A DNA stretch of 22,979 bases from contig DASWOP010000229.1 in the NCBI GenBank assembly GCA_036404255.1, positions 1 through 22,979 of the forward strand. The letters are read 5' to 3'. This document shows, piece by piece, positions 7,991 through 14,909 of this stretch. This DNA is from JARLFX01 sp036404255 (GTDB lineage: Bacteria > Acidobacteriota > Terriglobia > Terriglobales > Acidobacteriaceae). The notes beneath the pieces were generated by a model that was given only the letters and a program-made list of their open reading frames with translations, did no database searches and was not told the DNA's origin. Numbering within the stretch: the first letter of the stretch is position 1; each line of letters starts with the position of its first letter. Position numbers and translations under genes: made by a program.

Positions 7991-9124
7991 TTAATCCAGT
8001 TGGCTTGCAAGATCTTCGATGAGGTCGTCAGCATCTTCCGCGCCGATAGACAGTCTCAGCAGGTCCTGGGGTATGCCGCGCGTTGCACGATCTTCAACGG
8101 GTACGCTGGCGTGAGACATGGTGTACGGAATACTGATGGTCGAGGTCACGCTGCCAAAGCTCACCGCAATCTTAAACAGCTTACTGCTCTCTGCGATTTG
8201 CTTTGCACGTGCCAGTGAACCAACCGTTAATCCCACTACAGCTCCACCGCCGCGTGCCTGGCTCATCTGCACGTCATAGCCCGGATGGCTGGATAGTCCC
8301 GGGTAATGCACCGCATCCACCTTCGGATGTTTCACCAGAAACTCCGCGATCTTCATCGCATTGTTCTGCTGGGCGTCCATGCGCAGCTTCAGCGTCTTGA
8401 GTCCGCGCAGCAGCAGAAATGAATCGAATGGCGCCAGCGCGTTGCCCTCGGCATTTTGCAGAAAGTGAATCTCCTGTGCCAGGGATTCGTCCTTCACCAC
8501 AACTACTCCTCCAGTCACGTCACTATGTCCACACAGGAACTTAGTAGCTGAGTGCAACGCGATATCCGCGCCCAGTGCCAATGGATTTTGCAGATAGGGA
8601 GACATGGTGCTGTTGTCGACGCAGAAGAGGATGCCGTGCTGCTTTGCGATGGTTGCGATGGCCGTAAGGTCCAGCACCCGCAGCAGCGGATTGGTCGGCG
8701 ACTCCACAAAGATCAGCCGCGTAGCGGGCGTAATCTTCGCAGCGAGTCCTGCCACGTCTGAAGCGTCCACATAGCGCACAGTAATTCCAGACCGATTTAG
8801 CACCTTAGCAAAGAGTCGCGTTGTTCCACCGTACAGATCCCAGTCTCCCAGAATCTCATCGCCTGTCTTCAGCAGGCGAGCGACCGAGGTGATCGCCGCC
8901 ATGCCGCTGGCAAATGCAAAACCATGGCTGCCGCCTTCCAGACTGGTGACCTGGTCTTCCAGGACATGCCGCGTCGGGTTGCCGCTGCGTGAGTAGTCAT
9001 ACCTGCCGAAGCTGTCTGCCGCCTCCTGCTCAAACGTCGCCGTCTGGTAGATCGGCGTGACCATGGGACGATTTGGATCATTCGGGCTGGCATCAAAGTG
9101 AACAAGGCGCGTAGCAAATTTCAT
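7991..9124 (-). CDS. Trans-sulfuration PLP enzyme, probable cystathionine beta-lyase
   Basis: A 377-residue member of the Cys/Met-metabolism PLP enzyme family (fold type I). Expected reaction: cystathionine to homocysteine, pyruvate and ammonia. The PLP lysine is Lys195 in HSATKFLCGHSD, Asp170 (VDNS) pairs with the pyridine nitrogen, and Tyr44/Arg46 in YDYSRSGNPT bind phosphate from the neighbouring subunit. Several stretches (VDNSTMSPYLQNPLALGADI, FLQNAEGNALAPFDSFL, FGSVTSTISIPYTMSHAS) recall the plant plastid cystathionine beta-lyase more than E. coli MetC; this comparison is from memory. Exact substrate preference in this family is hard to read, and cystathionine gamma-lyase activity is an alternative. 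The ATG shares one base with the upstream gene's stop (TAATG), so the two are translationally coupled. Confidence 0.85.
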   Translation of the reverse strand: MKFATRLVHFDASPNDPNRPMVTPIYQTATFEQEAADSFGRYDYSRSGNPTRHVLEDQVTSLEGGSHGFAFASGMAAITSVARLLKTGDEILGDWDLYGGTTRLFAKVLNRSGITVRYVDASDVAGLAAKITPATRLIFVESPTNPLLRVLDLTAIATIAKQHGILFCVDNSTMSPYLQNPLALGADIALHSATKFLCGHSDVTGGVVVVKDESLAQEIHFLQNAEGNALAPFDSFLLLRGLKTLKLRMDAQQNNAMKIAEFLVKHPKVDAVHYPGLSSHPGYDVQMSQARGGGAVVGLTVGSLARAKQIAESSKLFKIAVSFGSVTSTISIPYTMSHASVPVEDRATRGIPQDLLRLSIGAEDADDLIEDLASQLD

Positions 9125-10302
9125 TATTTGGCTCCGAAGACAACTTCGAAAGCTTGTTCGAAGTCAGCGATCAGATCCTGCGGCGCTTCCAGTCCGACAG
9201 AGAGCCGAATCAGCCCGTCAGGGATACCTAGCTTTGCGCGCACTTCTGGAGTGAGGTCACAGTGTGAAGCCGTAGCCGGATGCGTGATCAGTGTCTCCAC
9301 GCTTCCCAGGCTCTCTGCGCAGGTAGCCAGCTTGAGCGCGTTGATGAAGTTCAGCGTGTCTTCGGTGCTTGCGTTTAGTTCAAATGCCAGCATGCCTCCA
9401 AAGCCCTTCTGTTGCTTCTCTGCCAGCGCTTTTTGCGGAAACGAATCCAGACCAGGATAGTAAACATGCGCGACCTTGGGATGATTCTCCAGCCATACCG
9501 CAATCTGTCCTGCATTGCTGCAGTGCAACGCCAACCGTGCTGGCAATGTCTTGATGCCTTGCAGTGCGAGCCACGAATCGAAGGGGGCCTGAATGGTGCC
9601 GATCGTCTTGCGCACCAGCCGGAGCCGCTCGATGATCACTTCATTGTGCGTTGCCAGCGAGCCGCCGATGGTGGCGTTATGCCCGTCGATGTACTTCGTT
9701 GTCGAGAGCATGGAGATATCGGCGCCGAGATTCAGGCAGTTCTGTAGCAGAGGGGTCAGGAAGGTGTTATCCACTGCCAGCAGCAGGTTTTCATGCGAAT
9801 GCGCCAGTTCCGCCAGCGCCTTCACGTCAGAGAGCTTCAGGTTCGGATTGGCCGGCGTCTCCACGAACAGCAGCCGAGTATTCGGCTTGATGGCCTTTTC
9901 TACCGCTGCCAGATCCGAAGTATCCACAGAGGAGTACTCAATCCCAAAATTTCCGATCACCTGGTGGAAGAGCCGCGATGTGCCGCCGTAGATCACGTCC
10001 GAGAGAATCACGTGGTCGCCTGCTTTCAGGAGTCCCATGCAGAGCGTGGTGATGGCTGCCATACCGGAGCGGAAGCAGAGAGCCGTCGTGGTCCCTTCGA
10101 CCGCGGCAATCGCCTGTTCCAGCGCATTGACGGTCGGGTTTGCTCCGCGCGAGTAGCCGTATCCCTTCGTAACGCCCACGCTTTCATGGATGTAGGTCGC
10201 TGTCTGATGGATCGGGAAGAGGATCGAGTTGGACTGGCTCTCGTAGACTCGATTCGAGTGGATCACGAGTGTGGACGGCTGAAAATCTTTCTGGTCAGAC
10301 AA
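9124..10302 (-). CDS. Trans-sulfuration PLP enzyme, probable cystathionine gamma-synthase
   Basis: A 392-residue Cys/Met-metabolism PLP enzyme. Likely reaction: O-acyl-homoserine plus cysteine to cystathionine, supplying the downstream beta-lyase. PLP-binding Lys203 lies in STTKYIDGH, with Asp178 in AVDNTFLTPLLQN, the phosphate-binding YSRGANPT (residues 50-57), and the C-terminal SLGSVETLITHPA with LIRLSVGLE. The start is taken as TTG at 10302 (giving MSDQKDF), because AAAGGA lies exactly 6 bases upstream and the resulting length fits the family. The frame continues to an ATG at 10374, but that extension looks non-coding. Specificity could also be O-acetylhomoserine sulfhydrylase or gamma-lyase. 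It is the first gene of a two-gene operon, ending in a TAATG overlap. Confidence 0.83.
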   Translation of the reverse strand: MSDQKDFQPSTLVIHSNRVYESQSNSILFPIHQTATYIHESVGVTKGYGYSRGANPTVNALEQAIAAVEGTTTALCFRSGMAAITTLCMGLLKAGDHVILSDVIYGGTSRLFHQVIGNFGIEYSSVDTSDLAAVEKAIKPNTRLLFVETPANPNLKLSDVKALAELAHSHENLLLAVDNTFLTPLLQNCLNLGADISMLSTTKYIDGHNATIGGSLATHNEVIIERLRLVRKTIGTIQAPFDSWLALQGIKTLPARLALHCSNAGQIAVWLENHPKVAHVYYPGLDSFPQKALAEKQQKGFGGMLAFELNASTEDTLNFINALKLATCAESLGSVETLITHPATASHCDLTPEVRAKLGIPDGLIRLSVGLEAPQDLIADFEQAFEVVFGAK

Positions 10303-10481
10303 AATGATTCCTTTCGCAACGCAAACGCCGTATAGGCGCGCTTCAGAATGCTTGATCCGCCGGGGCAGGATCATCTGGCCCGGAAGATGCGCCTCAGGCT
10401 GGGGCCACTGCGCGTATCAGATAAGTTTAGTCTGTCTGGGAAGGGAACGTCGCGCGAATCTGCCTACCGCCGATTGCCGCC
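10303..10481 (-). other. Leader region upstream of the trans-sulfuration operon
   Basis: A 179-bp gap after the zinc-ribbon gene, read leftward. It contains small dyads (GATCC at 10354-10358 with GGATC at 10368-10372, and CGCC/GGCG around 10325-10338 close to the ribosome binding site) that could fold in the leader RNA. I looked for SAM-I, SAM-II and SAH riboswitch signatures, expected for methionine genes, and did not recognise any. A weak promoter-like pair (TTCCCT, 17 bp, TTATCT on the - strand, around 10418-10446) is possible but poor. Confidence 0.35.
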
Positions 10482-11009
10482 CTACGGATAGACCTTCAGC
10501 CGTGCCGGGGTGGCGTCGGAAGCGCAATCGTGGCCGCACTGCTTGCAGTAGACATCTGTGATGCGGATATCGCGGAAGCAGCGACCGCAAACCGGTGCCA
10601 TCTGGAACTGGCATTGGGGGCAGAAATTGTAGGTAGAGTTGATCTGCGTGCTGCAGTTAGGGCAACGCGACAGGAGAGGTTGCCGCAGCAAGAAGTAGAC
10701 CACTGCGCCGATCCCGCCCGGCATTACCACCACCAGCAGCATCCATAGCTTGGCAGACATATTGCGGCGTTTCACATCACGGCTGACGTAGCCCACGAGC
10801 AATACGTAGCTGGCAATCGCCGTACCCCAGGAGTAGCCCATCAGCAGGCGCATAGGCATCATGTTTGGCTTGTTGTGTGGCAGATAGCCGTGGAAGAGAT
10901 ACTGCACGCCGATAAAGACGAGTACGGCCAGCACCATGGACCACACTGGAATCATGTCCAATTCATGATCGCCCTGGTGCAGATCGCGATTTGTCTTCCA
11001 ATTATTCAT
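10482..11009 (-). CDS. Three-TM membrane protein with double zinc ribbon
   Basis: A 175-residue protein of unknown function. Three hydrophobic segments (about residues 21-42, 57-76 and 86-108) are followed by a cytosolic-type tail with eight cysteines in four CxxC pairs: C116/C119, C130/C133, C141/C144 and C155/C158, the last followed by GHD. This is a typical double zinc-ribbon arrangement (two four-cysteine sites). The third segment, with MSAKLWMLLVVVMPGGIGAV, resembles the PLDc_N-type membrane hairpin found in many small envelope proteins. The ATG lies 12 bp after the stop of the two-TM gene, making it the third gene of the ECF sigma operon. A sensor or membrane-associated adaptor role is inferred only from the context. 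Confidence 0.75.
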   Translation of the reverse strand: MNNWKTNRDLHQGDHELDMIPVWSMVLAVLVFIGVQYLFHGYLPHNKPNMMPMRLLMGYSWGTAIASYVLLVGYVSRDVKRRNMSAKLWMLLVVVMPGGIGAVVYFLLRQPLLSRCPNCSTQINSTYNFCPQCQFQMAPVCGRCFRDIRITDVYCKQCGHDCASDATPARLKVYP

Positions 11010-11021
11010 GGCTGGGTCCGG

Positions 11022-11402
11022 TTATACCGAATCATCTCCCTGGTGATGATTGCGGCGAAGCCACACAAAGATCAGCGCGGTCGCTGTGACTGGCAGAAAC
11101 CAGAGACCGAGCAGCATCATTTGGCTGCCACCACGCAACGCAGCGAAAACATCATCCGATAGCTCCGCTGCGTCATACTGCGCCAGTCCACTCCACGCGG
11201 CATAGCAGATGATGGCGATCATCATAGAGCCAATGGTGAGCGGTAGCCAAAGAGTGCGGCGTTGGAGGGTCACCTGTTGCATGGCGAGCGCGCGTTCGTG
11301 TACTACGCGATGGGTGCGGCCTACGCGGGTAACATCCGCTGCCAGCGGAAGACCTCGCAGAGCTTGCCGTACCTGAAATTCGTCCATGTGGGGATTGCTC
11401 AC
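11022..11402 (-). CDS. Two-TM protein, candidate anti-sigma factor
   Basis: A 126-residue hypothetical protein. A cytosolic-type N-terminal part of about 48 residues (MDEFQVRQALRGLPLAADVT onward) precedes two transmembrane segments (about residues 50-70 and 94-114), and the C-terminal tail is short and polar. It begins with GTG in a 4-bp GTGA overlap with the stop of the ECF sigma gene, the position where anti-sigma factors are usually encoded. No zinc-binding HxxxCxxC motif is present, so if it is an anti-sigma factor it is of a non-ZAS type. The assignment rests on position and topology, not on homology I can see. Confidence 0.6.
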   Translation of the reverse strand: MSNPHMDEFQVRQALRGLPLAADVTRVGRTHRVVHERALAMQQVTLQRRTLWLPLTIGSMMIAIICYAAWSGLAQYDAAELSDDVFAALRGGSQMMLLGLWFLPVTATALIFVWLRRNHHQGDDSV

Positions 11403-12037
11403 GACGCCTCCTCTCCGGTGTGGCCATACTGCAGCCTCTCCAGGTGTGGACGTAGCGCTGCCAGCCCCCGGTACAGGCGTGACTTTACCGTAGAGAGAGG
11501 CGCCCGCGTGACGGTAGCAATCTCTTCCAGCGAAAGTTCCTCATGAAAGCGCAGCGTCAGAACCTCGCGATAATTTGCATCCAGTTGCAGCAGTACCTCG
11601 GCAAGCAGTGCATTCTGTTCGCCTAAGCGCAGATAATCGAGCGGAGAAGGTTCATCGCTGGCAATCTCAAACGGCTGGGCATCTTCAGCGTTTTCCGCCA
11701 TCTCGTCCAGGCTGGCCACACGGCGCTTGCGTGAGTTGTCAATGACCAGGTTGCGCGCGATGGTAAATAGCCAGGTATCGAACCGTGCGCGGCCGTCATA
11801 CTGTGTGCCTCGTGTGAGCACGCGCATCCATGTTTCCTGAAACAAGTCTTCTGCCAGATCGCGCTTGCCGGTGAGAAATAGAAGGTAGCGCAGCAGTCGG
11901 TGTTGGTATTGCTCAATCAACAGATCCAGCATCTGCGTGTCGTGCTTCTTCAATCCGCGCGCTATGACTGCGTTCGACGCAATCGCCTCAGCGGCGATAG
12001 CTTGTGAAACGGCAGTAGTGATAGCAACGGTACGCAT
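11399..12037 (-). CDS. ECF-family RNA polymerase sigma factor
   Basis: A 212-residue extracytoplasmic-function sigma-70 factor that directs RNA polymerase to a specific regulon. Region 2 is seen at about residues 35-105 (YQHRLLRYLLFLTGKRDLAE, DLFQETWMRVL, FDTWLFTIARNLVID). Region 4 is at about residues 145-200 (LLQLDANYREVLTLRFHEEL, SLEEIATVTRAPLSTVKSRL, YRGLAALRPHL). The acidic linker between them is ordinary. The start is set at the ATG at 12037 because AAGGA lies 7 bases upstream; the frame is open further back to 12145, but that part is non-coding leader. The first about 25 residues are alanine-rich and precede the usual domain. It heads an operon with a two-TM protein (GTGA overlap) and a zinc-ribbon membrane protein. 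Confidence 0.92.
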   Translation of the reverse strand: MRTVAITTAVSQAIAAEAIASNAVIARGLKKHDTQMLDLLIEQYQHRLLRYLLFLTGKRDLAEDLFQETWMRVLTRGTQYDGRARFDTWLFTIARNLVIDNSRKRRVASLDEMAENAEDAQPFEIASDEPSPLDYLRLGEQNALLAEVLLQLDANYREVLTLRFHEELSLEEIATVTRAPLSTVKSRLYRGLAALRPHLERLQYGHTGEEAS

Positions 12038-12140
12038 AATGTCTTCCTTAAGGTATATACGCAAATTCCGGGCGAAAGACGCGTTAATTTGCCAGATATT
12101 TAGTAGATCCTCCACTCTCCTTTGCCGATGGCCCAACCCC

Positions 12141-12161
12141 GCCACTTCCGGCAGGAGTGGC
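12141..12161. repeat. Inverted repeat in the sigma/rlmB divergent region
   Basis: GCCACT at 12141-12146 is matched inverted by AGTGGC at 12156-12161, with a 9-base centre that adds one wobble pair and one G-C pair. It sits 22-43 bp before the RlmB-family ATG and about 100 bp before the ECF sigma gene. It could be an operator or an RNA hairpin. There is no T-tract, so a terminator is unlikely. Confidence 0.45.
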
Positions 12162-12171
12162 TACGGACGGG

Positions 12172-12177
12172 TAAAAT
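12172..12177 (+). promoter_or_regulatory. rlmB: Candidate -10 box of a possibly leaderless rlmB
   Basis: TAAAAT (5 of 6 to TATAAT) ends 6 bases before the ATG at 12184, so a transcript would start at or very near the start codon. No Shine-Dalgarno precedes that ATG, in keeping with a leaderless message. No good -35 element is visible, so this is only a candidate. Confidence 0.3.
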
Positions 12178-12183
12178 GGCTGA

Positions 12184-12984
12184 ATGGACGTTCTTTACGG
12201 CCTCCACCCGGTGGAGGAAGCGATTCGAGTCCGGCACGGCGCGCTGGATCGCGTCAGCATAGCGCGCGAGGCCCGCGACGGTCGCCTCGATCATCTGGTG
12301 CAGGCTTGCCGAGATGCCGGCATCCGCGTAGCTATGGAGCCGCGCGACCAACTGACCCGCTACGCGAATACAGATGCCCACCAGGGCGTCGTCGGCTTCA
12401 TCCGCGAGCGCAAATTTCTGACCATCGAAGACCTGCTGGAGACGCAAAAACCAGCGGGTGAATACCGATTCTTTCTCGCGCTGGATGGCGTGGAAGACCC
12501 ACACAATCTGGGCGCTCTGCTGCGCACAGCCGACGGAGCCGGTGTGGACGGCGTGCTTCTGCCCGACCGTCGCTCCGCTCCGGTGACTGCTACCGTGGCC
12601 AAGACATCCGCCGGGGCGACCGAGCACGTCCGCCTTGCCAAGGTAACCAACCTTGTCCGTGCGCTGGAGAAGCTGAAGGCGCAAAACATATGGTGCATCG
12701 GCCTGGACGAGCGTGGCGAGAAGACTTACGACGAGTTTGATTTCAAGGCGGATTGTGTGCTCGTGCTTGGCCGCGAGGGCGAAGGCCTGCACGACCTCAC
12801 GCGCAAGACGTGCGACCACTTGCTTCGCATTCCCATGGCCGGTGGCGTCTCATCGCTCAACGTTTCTGTTGCAGGCGCGGTGGTAATGTACGAGGCGGCG
12901 CGGCAACGGCGCAGCGCAACGGCTCCGGCTGCTGTGGCAGCGCCGGTCAAGGCGCAGAAACCGCGCAAAGGGCTGGGTTCCTAG
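12184..12984 (+). CDS. rlmB: 23S rRNA 2'-O-methyltransferase, RlmB/TrmH (SpoU) family
   Basis: A 266-residue SAM-dependent RNA 2'-O-ribose methyltransferase with a knotted SPOUT fold. RlmB modifies G2251 in the peptidyl-transferase loop of 23S rRNA. The N-terminal substrate-binding domain starts with the typical VLYGLHPVEEAI and includes HQGVVGF near residue 66. The catalytic domain shows the three SpoU motifs: LDGVEDPHNLGALLRTAD (residues 100-117, with Asn108 and catalytic Arg114), LVLGREGEGL near residue 193, and IPMAGGVSSLNVSVAGAVVM near residues 216-237. Length fits RlmB (about 245-270). A short basic, alanine-rich C-terminal tail follows. The start is fixed by the conserved N-terminus even though no ribosome binding site is seen. 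Another TrmH-family rRNA target cannot be excluded. Confidence 0.93.
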   Translation: MDVLYGLHPVEEAIRVRHGALDRVSIAREARDGRLDHLVQACRDAGIRVAMEPRDQLTRYANTDAHQGVVGFIRERKFLTIEDLLETQKPAGEYRFFLALDGVEDPHNLGALLRTADGAGVDGVLLPDRRSAPVTATVAKTSAGATEHVRLAKVTNLVRALEKLKAQNIWCIGLDERGEKTYDEFDFKADCVLVLGREGEGLHDLTRKTCDHLLRIPMAGGVSSLNVSVAGAVVMYEAARQRRSATAPAAVAAPVKAQKPRKGLGS

Positions 12985-12986
12985 CC

Positions 12987-14909
12987 GTGCGCGCCTATCG
13001 TTTTCTCATCGCCGGTGCGTTGTTTGGATGCGTGGCAGTCCTGCCTCTGACCGCGCAGCAGGCTCCAGCGCCGCCGCCAGCTCCCGCTGATTCGCAGCCG
13101 CATGGTTCTGTCATTTTTTCTCGCAACGACGATCCGGAAACCACTGCACAGACGGCTACTGTATCCAGCACTGCAACAGTCCCGGAACTGACGGATAGTG
13201 AACGCGACGCCCTTACTTTCACCAGTTATGTGCTGGACGTGCACATAACGCCTGCGGATGCCATGCTTGCCGTGCGCGCCAAAGTCACGCTGCACAACGA
13301 AAACGAGGTTCCGCTGGCGCATCTGGCTCTGCAACTCTCTTCCACGCTGCACTGGGAGAGCATCGAACTGAATGGCCGCAAGCTGGGCCCGCAGGAGTGG
13401 GTCCAGCATCCACGCGATACCGACGCCGACCACACGGGGCAGGTAACAGAGGCCATCATTACACCCGCTGTTCCGTTGGCGCCCGGCGCTAGCGTCTCGC
13501 TGACGGCGATCTATTCTGGAGCCATTGCGCAAACGGCGCAGCGGCTTACCCGCATCGGTGCACCGGATTCTGCGGCAAATTCGGCGGACTGGGACCGTAT
13601 TTCAACGGACTTTACCGGGCTACGCGGCTTCGGCAACGTGCTGTGGTATCCGGTGGCCTCGCCCTCGCTCTTTCTGGGCGATGGAGCGCGGCTCTTCCAG
13701 GCCGTTGGCCGCATGAAATTGCGTCAAGCCCAGACGATCCTGCAGCTGCGGCTCACGCTGGAGTACACCGGCGCTACGCCTTCCTTGGTTGTTCTCAATG
13801 GCGAGAGCAAAGCGCTCACCAGCAACGGGAATGAAGAGATCGCAGCGGCTGCGGGCATACCGCGCGCGGCTACAGCGGAGTTTGCCGCCCAGCGCATCGG
13901 TTTCCGCATGCCGAGCCTGTTCATCGTAAGTGCGCCGCTGGTTCCATCTGCGGACAAGACGGCGCCGTTGCATGCGCATACGGTGCATCCGGAGTTGCTG
14001 ACGCCCTATACCGCCGCTGCTGGCCAGGTCTTGCCGCTGCTTACGGATTGGGTAGGGGTTCCGCGTCCCTTGACGCTGATTGACCTGCCAGAGAGCAATG
14101 ATCAGCCGTTTGAGACGAACGGTCTCCTGGCGCTGGGCTTGCATGCCGCACAGCCCTCAGAGCTGACGCTGCAGATGGCGCATGCGCTGGCACGGCGGCC
14201 CCTGGGCGATGTGCCTCCGCGGGCGTGGATGGATGAGGGGCTGGCGCAGTTTATGGCGCTGCTGGAGATAGAGCAGGTCCACGGGCGTGAAGGCGCTGTG
14301 ACGGAGATGAACCAGCATGGCACGGCGCTGGCTGTGGCGGAGCCGGATCTTGGGGATACGGCGGAAGGCGCAAATGCTGGCCAGAGTCTAATTTTGGCAA
14401 CGGATGAGATCTTCTATCGGACCAAGGCGGCGGATGTGTGGTGGATGCTGCGCGATATGGTGGGCGATACGGCGCTGCAGCAGGCGCTGGCGCGTTACCG
14501 TGCAACGGCTGCGCAGGCGAAGGAGCCATCGATGTTCCAGAAGCTGCTGGAACAGGCTTCAAAGAAGGATATGGAGTGGTTTTTTGATGATTGGGTGTAC
14601 CGCGATCGCGGCTTGCCAGACCTCTCGATTGCCAACGTTGTGCCGCGCCAGATATTGGGCAAAAACTCCTATTTGGTGGCGGTAGAGGTTGCAAATGACG
14701 GCTACGCCACGGCTGAAGTACCGGTGATTGTACGGGCTGGAACGGTGTCGATCACGGAGAGGCTACGGGTTCCTGCACGGGCGCATGCTACGACGCGCAT
14801 CCTGTTCGATGGCGTACCGCAGGAGGTGCAGGTGAACGATGGCTCGGTCCCTGAGCTGCGTGCCACGGTGCATCACAAGCAGATCCAGACGGCATCTCCA
14901 CAGAAATAG
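12987..14909 (+). CDS. Exported M1-peptidase-like protein with degenerate active site
   Basis: A 640-residue protein with signal peptide (VRAYRFLIAGALFGCVAVLP, cut near TAQ/Q), starting at GTG 12987, two bases after the rlmB stop. The N-terminal half is beta-rich, like the N-domain of M1 aminopeptidases. The middle (about residues 390-440) resembles the M1 zinc site, but HExxH is reduced to LQMAH (residues 395-399) while the downstream acidic ligand is kept in MDEGLAQF (Glu417), 18 residues later. The C-terminal part (MEWFFDDWVYRDRGLPDLSI) matches the end of the M1 helical/beta region. Loss of the first His and the catalytic Glu suggests a non-catalytic, binding or structural protein, or a shifted active site. 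The frame is open far upstream inside rlmB, but that part is a shadow. Confidence 0.78.
   Translation: MRAYRFLIAGALFGCVAVLPLTAQQAPAPPPAPADSQPHGSVIFSRNDDPETTAQTATVSSTATVPELTDSERDALTFTSYVLDVHITPADAMLAVRAKVTLHNENEVPLAHLALQLSSTLHWESIELNGRKLGPQEWVQHPRDTDADHTGQVTEAIITPAVPLAPGASVSLTAIYSGAIAQTAQRLTRIGAPDSAANSADWDRISTDFTGLRGFGNVLWYPVASPSLFLGDGARLFQAVGRMKLRQAQTILQLRLTLEYTGATPSLVVLNGESKALTSNGNEEIAAAAGIPRAATAEFAAQRIGFRMPSLFIVSAPLVPSADKTAPLHAHTVHPELLTPYTAAAGQVLPLLTDWVGVPRPLTLIDLPESNDQPFETNGLLALGLHAAQPSELTLQMAHALARRPLGDVPPRAWMDEGLAQFMALLEIEQVHGREGAVTEMNQHGTALAVAEPDLGDTAEGANAGQSLILATDEIFYRTKAADVWWMLRDMVGDTALQQALARYRATAAQAKEPSMFQKLLEQASKKDMEWFFDDWVYRDRGLPDLSIANVVPRQILGKNSYLVAVEVANDGYATAEVPVIVRAGTVSITERLRVPARAHATTRILFDGVPQEVQVNDGSVPELRATVHHKQIQTASPQK

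Noticed and set aside
7768..8034. Small leftward reading frame between the beta-lyase and PEBP genes
   Set aside because: It begins inside the beta-lyase 3' end, has no ribosome binding site and shows no recognisable features.
10303..10481. Possible SAM or SAH riboswitch ahead of the methionine genes
   Set aside because: None of the conserved core sequences of SAM-I, SAM-II or SAH elements could be found by eye; only small dyads are present.
12753..12986. Long N-terminal extension of the M1-like gene overlapping rlmB
   Set aside because: It is an out-of-frame shadow of rlmB; the signal peptide starting at GTG 12987 marks the real start.
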